Source of the DNA: Rhodanobacter sp. L36
Lineage (GTDB): Bacteria; Pseudomonadota; Gammaproteobacteria; Xanthomonadales; Rhodanobacteraceae
Assembly (NCBI RefSeq): GCF_009765755.1
Contig: NZ_LMUV01000002.1
Coordinates: 248,001-312,000 of the forward strand
Direction of reading: 5' to 3'
Length of the DNA stretch: 64,000 bases
Both the position numbers and the translations under genes were made by a program. Below the pieces are notes generated by a model. It made no database searches and was not told the origin of the DNA. It saw only the letters and a program-made list of their open reading frames with translations. This document shows positions 55,141-63,531 of the stretch, piece by piece (position 1 is the first letter of the stretch; each line of letters opens with the position of its first letter).

Positions 55141-56073
55141 TCAGTCAGATACGCCCAGCGCATGGCGCACCATGGCCGAAAAACGCGCGTGGTCGACTTC
55201 GAGCACGATGTTCGCCTGAGCAGGCTGCCCGAGCCGGTTGGTCCAGTCGACCACCGTGGCGCCACGGGTCAGGCGGCCATCCAGTTCCACAGCCACGACA
55301 CGTTTCTCGCTGCGCGTGACGATGGACGGCTCGATCGCAACGGCCATGGCCAGGGCATCGGCGGCGATCACGCCACGCCGATCGTGCGTGGCGTTGTAGC
55401 GGCGAGCCGTGGCGACAACTTTTCCGAAGAACTCCGCACGTTTGTCACCCGCCGCCAGCCATGTGTCGAATTCGTTGTCGTCGAAAGCGTGCCGCAACGT
55501 CGCCTCCCAATCGACCAGATCGAATGACGGGAATGCTTCGAACACGACATGCGCCGCCTCCGGATCGAACCCGATATTGAATTCCGCCGGAATCTTGCCG
55601 GTGTTGCCGTGACCGGTGACTGCCCCGCCCATCACCACCAGTCGCGCCACACGCTGCGGCAAGGTGGGATCGAGGCGCAGAGCAAGCGCCAGGTTCGTCA
55701 ACGGCGCCAAGGCGACCAGGGTCAGTTCGCCGGGCCGCTCGCGAGTCAACCGCAGCAATGCATGTGCTGCGTGTTCATCGGACGCTTGTGCGTTCGGCGC
55801 AGGAAAACCCACGTCACCCAGACCGTCAACGCCATGCACGTGGCCGGCATCTTCTTCGGGCATGCGCACCAAGGGTGTCGGACAACCGGCGAAGACTGGA
55901 ATATCCGCATTCAGCAGATCGGCCAGCGTGCAGGCGTTGCGCACGGTATGCGCAAGGCCCACGTTGCCGGCGGCAATGCTCAGCCCGACGATGTCGGCGT
56001 GCGCGTGCGCCATCAGGATGGCCAGCGCGTCATCCACGCCCGGGTCGGTGTCGATCAACAATGGCGGTTTCAT
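55141..56073 (-). CDS. Nucleoside hydrolase (inosine-uridine preferring type)
   Basis: A 310-residue Ca2+-dependent hydrolase that splits the N-glycosidic bond of nucleosides for salvage. The metal-binding DTDPGVDDALAILMAHAH at residues 8-25 is the family signature (Asp8, Asp10, Asp13, Asp14). Further conserved parts are SIAAGNVGLAHTVRNA near 33, LTLVALAPLTNLALAL near 115, VVMGGAVTGHGNTGKIPAEFNIGFDPEAAHVVF near 145-178 and the terminal ADALAMAVAI near 242. Base preference cannot be told. Single gene, 77 bp after recG's end on the same strand. Confidence 0.93.
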   Translation of the reverse strand: MKPPLLIDTDPGVDDALAILMAHAHADIVGLSIAAGNVGLAHTVRNACTLADLLNADIPVFAGCPTPLVRMPEEDAGHVHGVDGLGDVGFPAPNAQASDEHAAHALLRLTRERPGELTLVALAPLTNLALALRLDPTLPQRVARLVVMGGAVTGHGNTGKIPAEFNIGFDPEAAHVVFEAFPSFDLVDWEATLRHAFDDNEFDTWLAAGDKRAEFFGKVVATARRYNATHDRRGVIAADALAMAVAIEPSIVTRSEKRVVAVELDGRLTRGATVVDWTNRLGQPAQANIVLEVDHARFSAMVRHALGVSD

Positions 56074-56149
56074 GTGTGCGAACGGGCCTCTTCAATCGAC
56101 AAGCTTAGATGGAACAGGCCGATGGAAAAAGCACCGATTCGATCGTCCA

Positions 56150-58264
56150 TCAGGCGTGCGCGTAACGCGCTGCGCCACCGATCCATCGCTCGATCAACCG
56201 ATCGGTTTGCAGCAGCTGTTCGACAAGCATGATTTCGCCGACCTGCTGCACGGCCGGAAGCAGATGTGCGTCGCGCGCCAGATCCGCAATGCGGAAAGTG
56301 AGCTGGCCTGTCTGCCGCGTGCCAAGAACTTCACCCGGGCCACGCAACTGGAGATCCTTTTCCGCGATGGCGAACCCGTCGTTGGTTTCGCGCATCACCT
56401 GCAGACGTTCGCGCGCCAGTTGTCCCAGCGGCGGTTGATAGAGCAGCACGCAATTGGACGCGAGCGCGCCTCGACCCACCCTGCCGCGCAACTGATGCAA
56501 CTGTGCCAGGCCCAGTCGCTCGCTGTTCTCGATCACCATCAGGCTGGCGTTGGGAACATCGACGCCGACTTCGATGACGGTGGTTGCCACCAGTACCGAA
56601 AGATCGCCCGCCTTGAACGCGTCCATCACCGACTGCTTTTCTTTCGGTTTCATGCGGCCGTGGATCAAGCCGATGCGAAAACCCTGCAGCGCTGCGGATA
56701 GTTCGGCATGCGCCACTTCCGCAGCCTGCGCACGCAGCTGTTCGGACTCCTCGATGAGCGTGCACACCCAATAGACCTGGCGACCTTCTCCACATGCCGC
56801 GTGGATGCGTTCGATCACGTCGATGCGGCGCGCGTTCGAGATCGCAATGGTTTGCACCGGCGTGCGGCCGGGCGGCAACTCGTCGATCGATGACACGTCC
56901 AGGTCGGCATACGCACTCATGGCAAGCGTGCGCGGAATCGGCGTGGCGGTTAGCACGAGTTGATGCGGTACCTGCTCGCCTTCGAGGCCCTTATCGCGTA
57001 ACGCGAGCCGTTGCTGCACGCCGAAACGGTGCTGCTCGTCGACGATGACCAGACCGAGCTTCGCGAATGTCACGCCTTCCTGCATCAGCGCATGCGTACC
57101 GATCACCACCGACGCACCTCCGGCCACGCGTGCGAGGGCCGATTGCCGCGCCTTGCCGGTAACTTTTCCCGCCAGCCACTCGACCTCGATGCCAAGCGGA
57201 TTCAACCATTGGCGGAAATTACGCAGGTGTTGCTCGGCCAGCAGTTCAGTCGGCGCCATCAACGCGACCTGATAGCCCGACTCCACCGCAGCCAGTGCCG
57301 CCAACGCGGCGACCACCGTTTTTCCGCTTCCGACATCGCCCTGCACGAGGCGCAGCATCGGTTGTTCCTGGGCCAGATCCTGTGCGACTTCTCGACCCAC
57401 GCGCTCCTGCGCGGCCGTCAAACGGAAAGGCAGTTCTTCGAGAAACCTTCGACGCAAAAGCTCGCCTTTTCCGAGCCTGGGCGCATGCCGCACGCGCACA
57501 GCCGCGCGCATGCGCTTGAGGCTCAGGTGCTGACTCAACAGCTCCTCGAACGCGAGTCGCTGTTGCGCGGGATGACGGCCGAGCGTGAGTTGTCCCAGAT
57601 GCGCGTCGGCCGGTGGTCGATGCACGTAGAGCAACGCATCACGCAACGAGGCGAGGCCATGCTGTGCACATAACTCGGCGGGAATCAGTTCCAGTTGCGT
57701 TGCTGCGGGCAGCAAGGCGAGCGCTTTTCCGATCACGCCGGCGAGGCGTTTTTGTCCAAGACCTTCCGTCGTGGGATAGACCGGGCTGAGCAACGCATCG
57801 ACCGCAACGGCGTCGCTGCCACTCAGGCGCTGGTATTGCGGATGCACCATCTCCAGGCCTTGCGCGCCGTGCCGTACTTCGCCATAGCAAAGCAACCGCG
57901 TGCCCGGCAGAAGTTGTTCGGCCTGCGCGCGGTTGAAATGAAAGAAGCGCAGCAGCAGGGTTTGTCCGCTGTCGTCGCCCACCGCCACTTTCAATTGCGG
58001 TCGAAAACGGAAACCTCGTTCGCTGCCTTCCACCACGGCTTCGACCTGCGCCCGTTCGCCGACGCGCAAGTCAGCAATGGCGGTGAGCTGCGTCTTGTCT
58101 TCATAGCGGAGCGGCAAGTGAAACCAGAGATCCTGCACGCGCTCCAACCCGAGCCGTGCGAGCGAAGCGGCGAGTGCTGCACTCACGCCGGGCAGTGTGC
58201 CGACCGGCGCGAGACCGGAGTCGGCGACAGGCAGCGAAGCAGAGCGAGAGATGCGGGTAGCCAT
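56150..58264 (-). CDS. recG: ATP-dependent DNA helicase RecG
   Basis: Branch-migrates Holliday junctions and regresses stalled forks. 704 residues (E. coli 693). N-terminal wedge domain with OB fold (about 50-170), Walker A GDVGSGKTVVAALAALAAVESG near 300, motif Ia PTELLAEQHLRNF, DEQH box VIVDEQHRFGVQQR near 400, TATPIPRTLAMSAYADLDVSSIDELPPGR near 430-460, and C-terminal helicase motifs IHGRMKPKEKQSVMDAF, VLVATTVIEVGVDVPNASLMVIE, QLRGRVGRG. The frame could begin at a TTG (58273), but the ATG at 58264 fits. It lies upstream of the nucleoside hydrolase gene. Confidence 0.95.
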   Translation of the reverse strand: MATRISRSASLPVADSGLAPVGTLPGVSAALAASLARLGLERVQDLWFHLPLRYEDKTQLTAIADLRVGERAQVEAVVEGSERGFRFRPQLKVAVGDDSGQTLLLRFFHFNRAQAEQLLPGTRLLCYGEVRHGAQGLEMVHPQYQRLSGSDAVAVDALLSPVYPTTEGLGQKRLAGVIGKALALLPAATQLELIPAELCAQHGLASLRDALLYVHRPPADAHLGQLTLGRHPAQQRLAFEELLSQHLSLKRMRAAVRVRHAPRLGKGELLRRRFLEELPFRLTAAQERVGREVAQDLAQEQPMLRLVQGDVGSGKTVVAALAALAAVESGYQVALMAPTELLAEQHLRNFRQWLNPLGIEVEWLAGKVTGKARQSALARVAGGASVVIGTHALMQEGVTFAKLGLVIVDEQHRFGVQQRLALRDKGLEGEQVPHQLVLTATPIPRTLAMSAYADLDVSSIDELPPGRTPVQTIAISNARRIDVIERIHAACGEGRQVYWVCTLIEESEQLRAQAAEVAHAELSAALQGFRIGLIHGRMKPKEKQSVMDAFKAGDLSVLVATTVIEVGVDVPNASLMVIENSERLGLAQLHQLRGRVGRGALASNCVLLYQPPLGQLARERLQVMRETNDGFAIAEKDLQLRGPGEVLGTRQTGQLTFRIADLARDAHLLPAVQQVGEIMLVEQLLQTDRLIERWIGGAARYAHA

Positions 58265-58359
58265 GACGTCCAAGCCTAACCGAGCACGCTCGACCGTCGC
58301 GAGCGAGATGTCGATGATGACTGTGGGCGCAGATCGCCGATTCGATCAGCCCTGATCAC

Positions 58360-58743
58360 TCACTCCAGTACCATCACGGCGTCGATCTCGACCTGTGCAC
58401 TTTTCGGCAAACCGGCAACTTCGATGGTGGAGCGCGCGGGATAAGGTTGCTGGAAATATTCGGCCATTACCGCGTTCACCGCGGCAAAATTCGCCAGATC
58501 GGTGACGTAGATGCCGACACGCGCGATGTGCGCCAGAGAACCGCCCGCCGCTTTGGCTACGGCGTCGAGATTGTCGAAGACCCTTCGGGTCTGCGTGTTG
58601 ATATCGCCATCGACAAGCACACCCGTCGCCGGATCGAGTGGAATCTGTCCGGAGAAATAAACCGTATTTCCTGCGCGCACGGCCTGCGAATACGGGCCGA
58701 TCGCGGCCGGCGCCTGTTCCGTGCTGATGGTGCTGCGTGACAT
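58360..58743 (-). CDS. ridA: 2-iminobutanoate/2-iminopropanoate deaminase RidA
   Basis: A 127-residue trimeric enzyme that hydrolyses reactive enamine/imine intermediates released by PLP enzymes. Family marks: [20 protein letters not shown] at the start, [21 protein letters not shown] near 33, the [29 protein letters not shown] stretch near 60-88, and the active arginine in [24 protein letters not shown] near 103. GAGG nine bases before ATG 58743. Between recG and spoT, the common order in this group. Confidence 0.95.
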   Translation of the reverse strand: MSRSTISTEQAPAAIGPYSQAVRAGNTVYFSGQIPLDPATGVLVDGDINTQTRRVFDNLDAVAKAAGGSLAHIARVGIYVTDLANFAAVNAVMAEYFQQPYPARSTIEVAGLPKSAQVEIDAVMVLE

Positions 58744-58851
58744 GGGGAAACCTCGCGTTTCAAAAACGGGAGTGTAAGGCGAGCACTCGACAGCGGATAG
58801 CAAGCACGGCCGCAATGATCCCCAACGCAACGAAGATGAGACGACTTCCGG

Positions 58852-61020
58852 TTAAAGCGGATACCGATGCGCGCTGCTGACCACGCCGGTACGGCGCACG
58901 CGCCGAATGACATCCGCCAGATGCTTGCGGCTCTTCACTTCCATCGTGAACAGCAATGTCGCGGCGGACTCATCGCGTTCGACATATTCGACATTCTCGA
59001 TATTCGAATCGGCCGCCGCGATCGCGGCGGCGACCGTGGCCAGGACGCCGGGGCGATTGATGACCTCGATGCGCAACTCGGCACGATAGTCGCCCTGGAC
59101 ATCGCGATCCCACTCGATCGCCACACAACGCTCCGGCGACTTGCGCAACTCCACCACGTTCGGGCATTCCTCGCGATGGACCACGATGCCCTTGCCCGAC
59201 GAGAGGTAGCCGATGATGTCGTCGCCTGGCAAGGGATGGCAGCAGTTGGCGAAACTCAGCACGCCACGTTCCGCGCCGGTGATGCGAATCTTCTCGTGCA
59301 CATACGATGGCGATTGCGGTACTTCGCCCGCGCGCTTTCCACGCGACGCCAACAGTTGGCCGGCCACCACATCGGGCATGCGATTGCCGAGCGCAATGTC
59401 GGACAGCAGTTCTTCCAGCCGCTTGAGCTTGGAGGCTTCGAGGAAACGATCCAGCACAGCGGCGGGAATGCCATCCAGACTGCTTCCGCGCGCATCGAGT
59501 GCGCGATCGAGCATGCGATGGCCGAAATCGACAGCGTCTTCGTGCTGCAGATGTTTCAGGTACTGTCGAATCGCCGTGCGCGCCTTGCCCGTCACCACCA
59601 CTTCGAGCCACGCGGGATTCGGAACCGCCGACGGCGCCGTGATGATCTCGACCAGCTGTCCCGATTCCAGCTTCGTGCGCAGCGGCAAAAGCTTCTTGTC
59701 GACGCGCGCGGCAACTGCATGATCGCCGACGTCGGTGTGCACGGCGTAGGCAAAGTCCAGCGCGGTCGCATGACGCGGCAATGAGAGAATGTCTCCACGC
59801 GGCGTGAACAGGTACACCTCGTCGGGGAACAGATCGATTTTGACGTTTTCGATGAACTCCGCGGACGACGCCGTATGAACCGAGCTATCGGCCAGCGACG
59901 AAAGCCACTCGCGCGCACGCGCCTGCGCGCTGTTCGCGGGACCGCTATCCGTCTTGTAAGCCCAGTGAGCGGCGACGCCGCGCTCGGCGACCGATTCCAT
60001 TTCGGCGGTGCGAATCTGCACCTCGATCGGCGCACCAAAAGGCCCCAGCAGCACGGTATGCAGCGACTGGTAACCGTTGGCCTTGGGGATCGCGATGAAA
60101 TCCTTGAAGCGACGGTCAACGGGTTTGTACAGCGAATGCACCGCGCCGAGCGCCATGTAACAACTCGTGGCGTTGTCGACGACCACGCGAAAACCATAGA
60201 CGTCCATCAGCTGCGCAAAGCTCTTGTGCTCGCCATGCATCTTCGAATAAATGCTCCAGGGCGACTTGATGCGCCCGACCACGTGGTTTTGCAAATGGTC
60301 TGCCGTGAGGCGCGCGGAGAGCGCCGCTTCGATCCGACCCATCGCCTCACGACGATTGCCGATCGCCGCGCGAATGCGTTCGCTGATCACGCGATAGCGA
60401 TCCGGATAGAGCGCGTGGAATCCGAGATCCTGCAACTCGGCCTTGAATTTATTCATGCCCAGGCGTTGGGCGATCGGCGCGTAGATTTCCAGCGTTTCTC
60501 GAGCGATGCGCCGGCGCGACACAGCATCCTTGGCGCCCAAGGTACGCATGTTGTGCAGCCGGTCGGCGAGCTTGATAAGAATCACACGCAGATCGCGCGC
60601 CATCGCCAGCAGCATCTTGCGGAAGCTCTCCGCGTCGGCTTCCTGACGGCTGCTGAAACGCATCTTGTCGAGCTTGGTCACGCCGTCGACGAGATCGGCC
60701 ACTACTTCGCCGAATTCGCTGGAAAGCGATTCGCGGCTGAGTTCGGTGTCTTCCAGCGTATCGTGCAGGATAGCCGCGATGATCGTCTCGGCATCCAGCC
60801 CAAGCTCGGCCAGGATGCCGGCGACAGCAACGGGATGCGTGATGTACGGCTCGCCGCTCTTGCGTTCCTGCCCCGCATGCGCCTCTGCGCCGATATGGAA
60901 GGCGCGCAGCACGCGTTCAATCTGCGCGTCCGGCAGGTAGGCAATACGTTCTTTCAGTGCCAGCACATAGGGCGGCAATTTGGACGAATCGATGGATGCG
61001 GATTTCGTGACCGCGGTCAT
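58852..61020 (-). CDS. spoT: Bifunctional (p)ppGpp synthetase/hydrolase SpoT
   Basis: A 722-residue Rel/Spo homologue (E. coli SpoT 702). The HD hydrolase domain is intact (HPVAVAGILAELGLDAETIIAAILHDTLEDT near 55-85). The synthetase domain follows with RIKSPWSIYSKMHGEHKSFAQLMDVYGFRVVVD near 250 and RFKDFIAIPKANGYQSLHT near 310; the RFKD (RxKD) form is that of bifunctional enzymes, not of RelA. Then TGS (DLFPDEVYLFTPRGDILSLP near 410), a zinc-finger-like helical part with FANCCHPLPGDDI, and a C-terminal ACT domain. Same strand and order as rpoZ, which precedes it. Confidence 0.96.
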   Translation of the reverse strand: MTAVTKSASIDSSKLPPYVLALKERIAYLPDAQIERVLRAFHIGAEAHAGQERKSGEPYITHPVAVAGILAELGLDAETIIAAILHDTLEDTELSRESLSSEFGEVVADLVDGVTKLDKMRFSSRQEADAESFRKMLLAMARDLRVILIKLADRLHNMRTLGAKDAVSRRRIARETLEIYAPIAQRLGMNKFKAELQDLGFHALYPDRYRVISERIRAAIGNRREAMGRIEAALSARLTADHLQNHVVGRIKSPWSIYSKMHGEHKSFAQLMDVYGFRVVVDNATSCYMALGAVHSLYKPVDRRFKDFIAIPKANGYQSLHTVLLGPFGAPIEVQIRTAEMESVAERGVAAHWAYKTDSGPANSAQARAREWLSSLADSSVHTASSAEFIENVKIDLFPDEVYLFTPRGDILSLPRHATALDFAYAVHTDVGDHAVAARVDKKLLPLRTKLESGQLVEIITAPSAVPNPAWLEVVVTGKARTAIRQYLKHLQHEDAVDFGHRMLDRALDARGSSLDGIPAAVLDRFLEASKLKRLEELLSDIALGNRMPDVVAGQLLASRGKRAGEVPQSPSYVHEKIRITGAERGVLSFANCCHPLPGDDIIGYLSSGKGIVVHREECPNVVELRKSPERCVAIEWDRDVQGDYRAELRIEVINRPGVLATVAAAIAAADSNIENVEYVERDESAATLLFTMEVKSRKHLADVIRRVRRTGVVSSAHRYPL

Positions 61021-61143
61021 CGATCAAGGCGCCGGCTCAGGCGCCTACCTCGCAACACGTGGACGAGACGACTGCCAGAAATGCACGGCGCCGCGCTCCG
61101 GACACGCCGGATAGGCGGGACGCGCTACTGCAGCCGTCATCCA

Positions 61144-61434
61144 TCAATCGTCGCCGCCCTTGGAGAGATCGTCGTCAACCTCGGCCGCAGCCCATTCCAG
61201 CGCCTCGCGCTCGGCGCGCTCACGCTCGGCTTTGTCGATCTGGTCGATGGTGGCCTGATCGATGCGGCGATCGGCAATTTCACGCAACGCGAGCACGGTT
61301 GGCTTGTCGTGTTCCGGATTCACTGCCGGCTCGGCACCCTTTTCCAGCTGACGTGCGCGCTTGGTTGCCATCAACACCAGCTCGAAACGGTTGTCGACCA
61401 CCTCAAGGCAGTCCTCCACGGTAATGCGTGCCAT
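61144..61434 (-). CDS. rpoZ: RNA polymerase omega subunit
   Basis: A 96-residue subunit that helps assemble beta' and transmits ppGpp effects. It has the family start [30 protein letters not shown] and the [15 protein letters not shown] segment near 45. GAGGA seven bases upstream of the ATG. It precedes spoT with a 123-bp gap, the usual neighbourhood, but gmk, normally upstream, is replaced here by the divergent mlaA. Confidence 0.96.
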   Translation of the reverse strand: MARITVEDCLEVVDNRFELVLMATKRARQLEKGAEPAVNPEHDKPTVLALREIADRRIDQATIDQIDKAERERAEREALEWAAAEVDDDLSKGGDD

Positions 61435-61471
61435 GCGAAATCCTCAAAGAATAAATAACTTATGGTCTATC

Positions 61472-61500
61472 AGTGTATCCAGCGCATGCTTTGCTGGCAA
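61472..61500 (-). promoter_or_regulatory. Putative sigma-70 promoter of rpoZ-spoT
   Basis: Minus strand: TTGCCA (61500-61495), 17-base spacer, TACACT (61477-61472); the -10 is 37 bases before the rpoZ ATG. It overlaps the mlaA promoter by up to ten bases at the -35 ends. Confidence 0.5.
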
Positions 61501-61518
61501 TCTTGGGGGGCGTATGAT
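61491..61518 (+). promoter_or_regulatory. Putative sigma-70 promoter of mlaA
   Basis: TTGCTG (61491-61496), 16-base spacer, TATGAT (61513-61518). About 70 bases before the mlaA start. Shares bases 61495-61496 with the rpoZ -35. Confidence 0.5.
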
Positions 61519-61587
61519 GGCCGGCTGCCGAACATCACGGAAAGGACACCGAAAGCCGTGCAAGATATAAAACCAGACAGTACAATT

Positions 61588-62451
61588 ATGCCATTCCCCT
61601 TGCGCGAATCCCTGCATCGCATGTTTCCTTCGCTCCGCTCTCTTGACGTGAGTCGCTGCCTGGCGTTGCTCGCGGTTGTCTTTCTGGCGGGCTGCACTAT
61701 CGCCAAGCCGCGCACCGACGACCCGCTCGAGCATTACAACCGCAAGGTCTACAAATTCAACGATACGCTGGATAAGGCCGCCATTCGGCCTGTTGCCGTG
61801 GCGTATCGCAAGGTCACCAACCCACCGGTGCGACGGTCCTTCAGCGACTTCTTCACCAACATCCGCATGCCCATCACGGTCGCCAACGACCTGTTGCAGG
61901 CGCGCCCGAAGCAGGCGCTGCAGAACAGCGGCCGTTTTCTGTTGAACCTGACGCTTGGCCTCGGCGGCTTCTTCGATCCAGCCAGCCAGATCGGCTTGCC
62001 GCTCGAAGAAAGTGATTTCGGTATCACGCTTGCTCGCTGGGGCGTGCCTGACGGTGACTTCATGATGGTGCCGTTCGTCGGGCCTTCCACGGTACGCGAT
62101 GTATGGCGCCTGCCAGTCGATAGCTACTTCTTTGATCCGCTCAGCCTGTATGCCGCCAATCGCCACGACAACGGTCTTCAATATCTGCCGCAGGCGATGT
62201 ACCTGGTGACATTGCGTTCGCGCGGTATTGATGCGGAGAGCTTCCTGCAATCTGCTTACGATCCGTACGTCTTCCTGCGTGACGCGTATCGCCAGCAACG
62301 CCTCTATCAGCTTTACGACGGCAACCCGCCGAGTGCGCTCATCCAGCAGATGCAGGGTCTGGACGACAAGAATTTTGATCCCGACGAACTGCTCGATCAA
62401 CAGCATAAGTGGGAAAACAAGCACCCGGATCAAGCGGCCACCAAGCAGTAG
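61588..62451 (+). CDS. mlaA: Outer-membrane lipoprotein MlaA (VacJ)
   Basis: Part of the Mla system that removes mislocalised phospholipids from the outer leaflet. 287 residues from ATG 61588. Lipobox LAGC after a hydrophobic stretch (CLALLAVVFLAGC). Family marks: DPLEHYNRKVYKFNDTLDKA near 50, RSFSDFFTNIRMPITVANDLLQ near 83, GFFDPASQIGLPLEESDFGITLARWGVPDGDFMMVPFVGPSTVRD (130-175). The C-terminus is Gln/Lys-rich. Neither 61588 nor the ATG at 61621 (which gives a more usual signal peptide) has a good ribosome site; a GTG at 61558 has AAAGGA upstream. mlaBCD lie convergent on the other side of a terminator. Confidence 0.92.
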   Translation: MPFPLRESLHRMFPSLRSLDVSRCLALLAVVFLAGCTIAKPRTDDPLEHYNRKVYKFNDTLDKAAIRPVAVAYRKVTNPPVRRSFSDFFTNIRMPITVANDLLQARPKQALQNSGRFLLNLTLGLGGFFDPASQIGLPLEESDFGITLARWGVPDGDFMMVPFVGPSTVRDVWRLPVDSYFFDPLSLYAANRHDNGLQYLPQAMYLVTLRSRGIDAESFLQSAYDPYVFLRDAYRQQRLYQLYDGNPPSALIQQMQGLDDKNFDPDELLDQQHKWENKHPDQAATKQ

Positions 62452-62467
62452 TTGCGTTGGAGCGCCC

Positions 62468-62493
62468 AAAAAAAGGGCCGCGATGCCCTTTTT
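62468..62493. terminator. Bidirectional terminator between mlaA and mlaB
   Basis: A7, then AAAGGGC/GCCCTTT stem (62472-62478 with 62485-62491) with six-base loop, then T's. It serves both halves of the Mla system, which face each other. Confidence 0.85.
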
Positions 62494-62519
62494 CTATTTC
62501 GCCGATCCATTCGAACTGA

Positions 62520-62831
62520 TCAGCCGATCAACCCGTCCACACCACAGACCTGCGCCAGCGCCTGCAGACCAACGGGCATGTTCACGACCTGAAGCGGACG
62601 TCTGCCCTGCGCCGACTCGGCCATCACCGCGACAATGCACGACAAGCCAGCGCTGTCACTGCGCCGGATGCCTGCGAGGTCCAATTGCTTGATGCCGTCG
62701 CGCGCAACCGCTGCGCGCAGTTCCTGCAAGGCATTCGCAGCGGTATCGAAACTGAGTACGCCAGACAAAGTCAGCGTACCCGGCGCACCGGATGCGAGTT
62801 TGAAATCCCGCGTGCCTGTGGTCTCGCTCAT
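62520..62831 (-). CDS. mlaB: STAS-domain protein MlaB
   Basis: A 103-residue STAS domain, cytoplasmic partner of the MlaFEDB ABC complex. GTLTLSGVLSFDTAANALQ at the start and LDLAGIRRSDSAGLSCIVAVMAESAQ near 50-75 match the family, including the Asp-Ser-Ala-Gly loop where many STAS domains are phosphorylated and which contacts MlaF. It overlaps mlaC by 4 bp (ATGA). Last gene before the shared terminator. Confidence 0.9.
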   Translation of the reverse strand: MSETTGTRDFKLASGAPGTLTLSGVLSFDTAANALQELRAAVARDGIKQLDLAGIRRSDSAGLSCIVAVMAESAQGRRPLQVVNMPVGLQALAQVCGVDGLIG

Positions 62832-63505
62832 TTGGAACCCTTGGCGTCCTTGTCCATCGTCTCCAGCGCCTGCTCGCCGCGGGTTTCGAGATTGGAAATC
62901 AACTTGTCGATGCCGACCTTGCGAATTTCCGCGTCCACCTGATTACGGTAATTGGTCACGTAGGAAATGCCTTCGATGATCACGTCGTAGGCTTTCCAGT
63001 CGCCCGAACGGCTCTTCCGAAACGCGTAGTCGATCGACACGAGTTTGCCGTCATCGAGCACGACCTGCGTGCGCACCACGGTGCGCTTGTCGTTGAGATC
63101 GCCATTGAACGGCAGCACCTTGACGCGGCCGCGCGTGTAGTTGAGCAAGCCCTCGGCGTAGCGATGGGTGATCGAGTTGTAGAACGCTTTGGCGAAACGC
63201 TCTCGCTGTTCGGGCGTGGCTTCGCGTGCGTGCTGGCCCAGCACTAGGATCGACGCGTAGTCGAGGTCGAAGTGCGGCAGGAATACCTCGTCGATCACGC
63301 TGATCAGCTTTTCCTGATTCTGCTTCAGCTCGTCACGATGACCCTCGATCGCCGTGGCCAGCTGATCGGCGATGGTCTGCACGACTTGTGCTGGCTGCTG
63401 CTGAGCGCTGTCGGCGGCGGCAGGTACATCGTTCTGTGCAAATGCGGGGGCGGCAACAACGATGCCGAAAGCGATCGCGGTGGCAAGGGCCAGTCTGCGC
63501 AACAT
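62828..63505 (-). CDS. mlaC: Periplasmic phospholipid carrier MlaC
   Basis: A 225-residue secreted protein (signal peptide ending APAFA-Q near 24) that shuttles phospholipids between MlaA and MlaFEDB. VIDEVFLPHFDLDYASILVLGQHAREATPEQRERFAKAFYNSITHRYAEGLLNY (residues 68-125) and WKAYDVIIEGISYVTNYRNQVDAEIRKVGIDKLI near 170 are diagnostic. AAGGAG six bases before ATG 63505 sets the start. It overlaps mlaB by 4 bp and follows mlaD by 26 bp. Confidence 0.95.
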   Translation of the reverse strand: MLRRLALATAIAFGIVVAAPAFAQNDVPAAADSAQQQPAQVVQTIADQLATAIEGHRDELKQNQEKLISVIDEVFLPHFDLDYASILVLGQHAREATPEQRERFAKAFYNSITHRYAEGLLNYTRGRVKVLPFNGDLNDKRTVVRTQVVLDDGKLVSIDYAFRKSRSGDWKAYDVIIEGISYVTNYRNQVDAEIRKVGIDKLISNLETRGEQALETMDKDAKGSK

Positions 63506-63531
63506 GGGTAACTCCTTTTGCAAATACCGGC

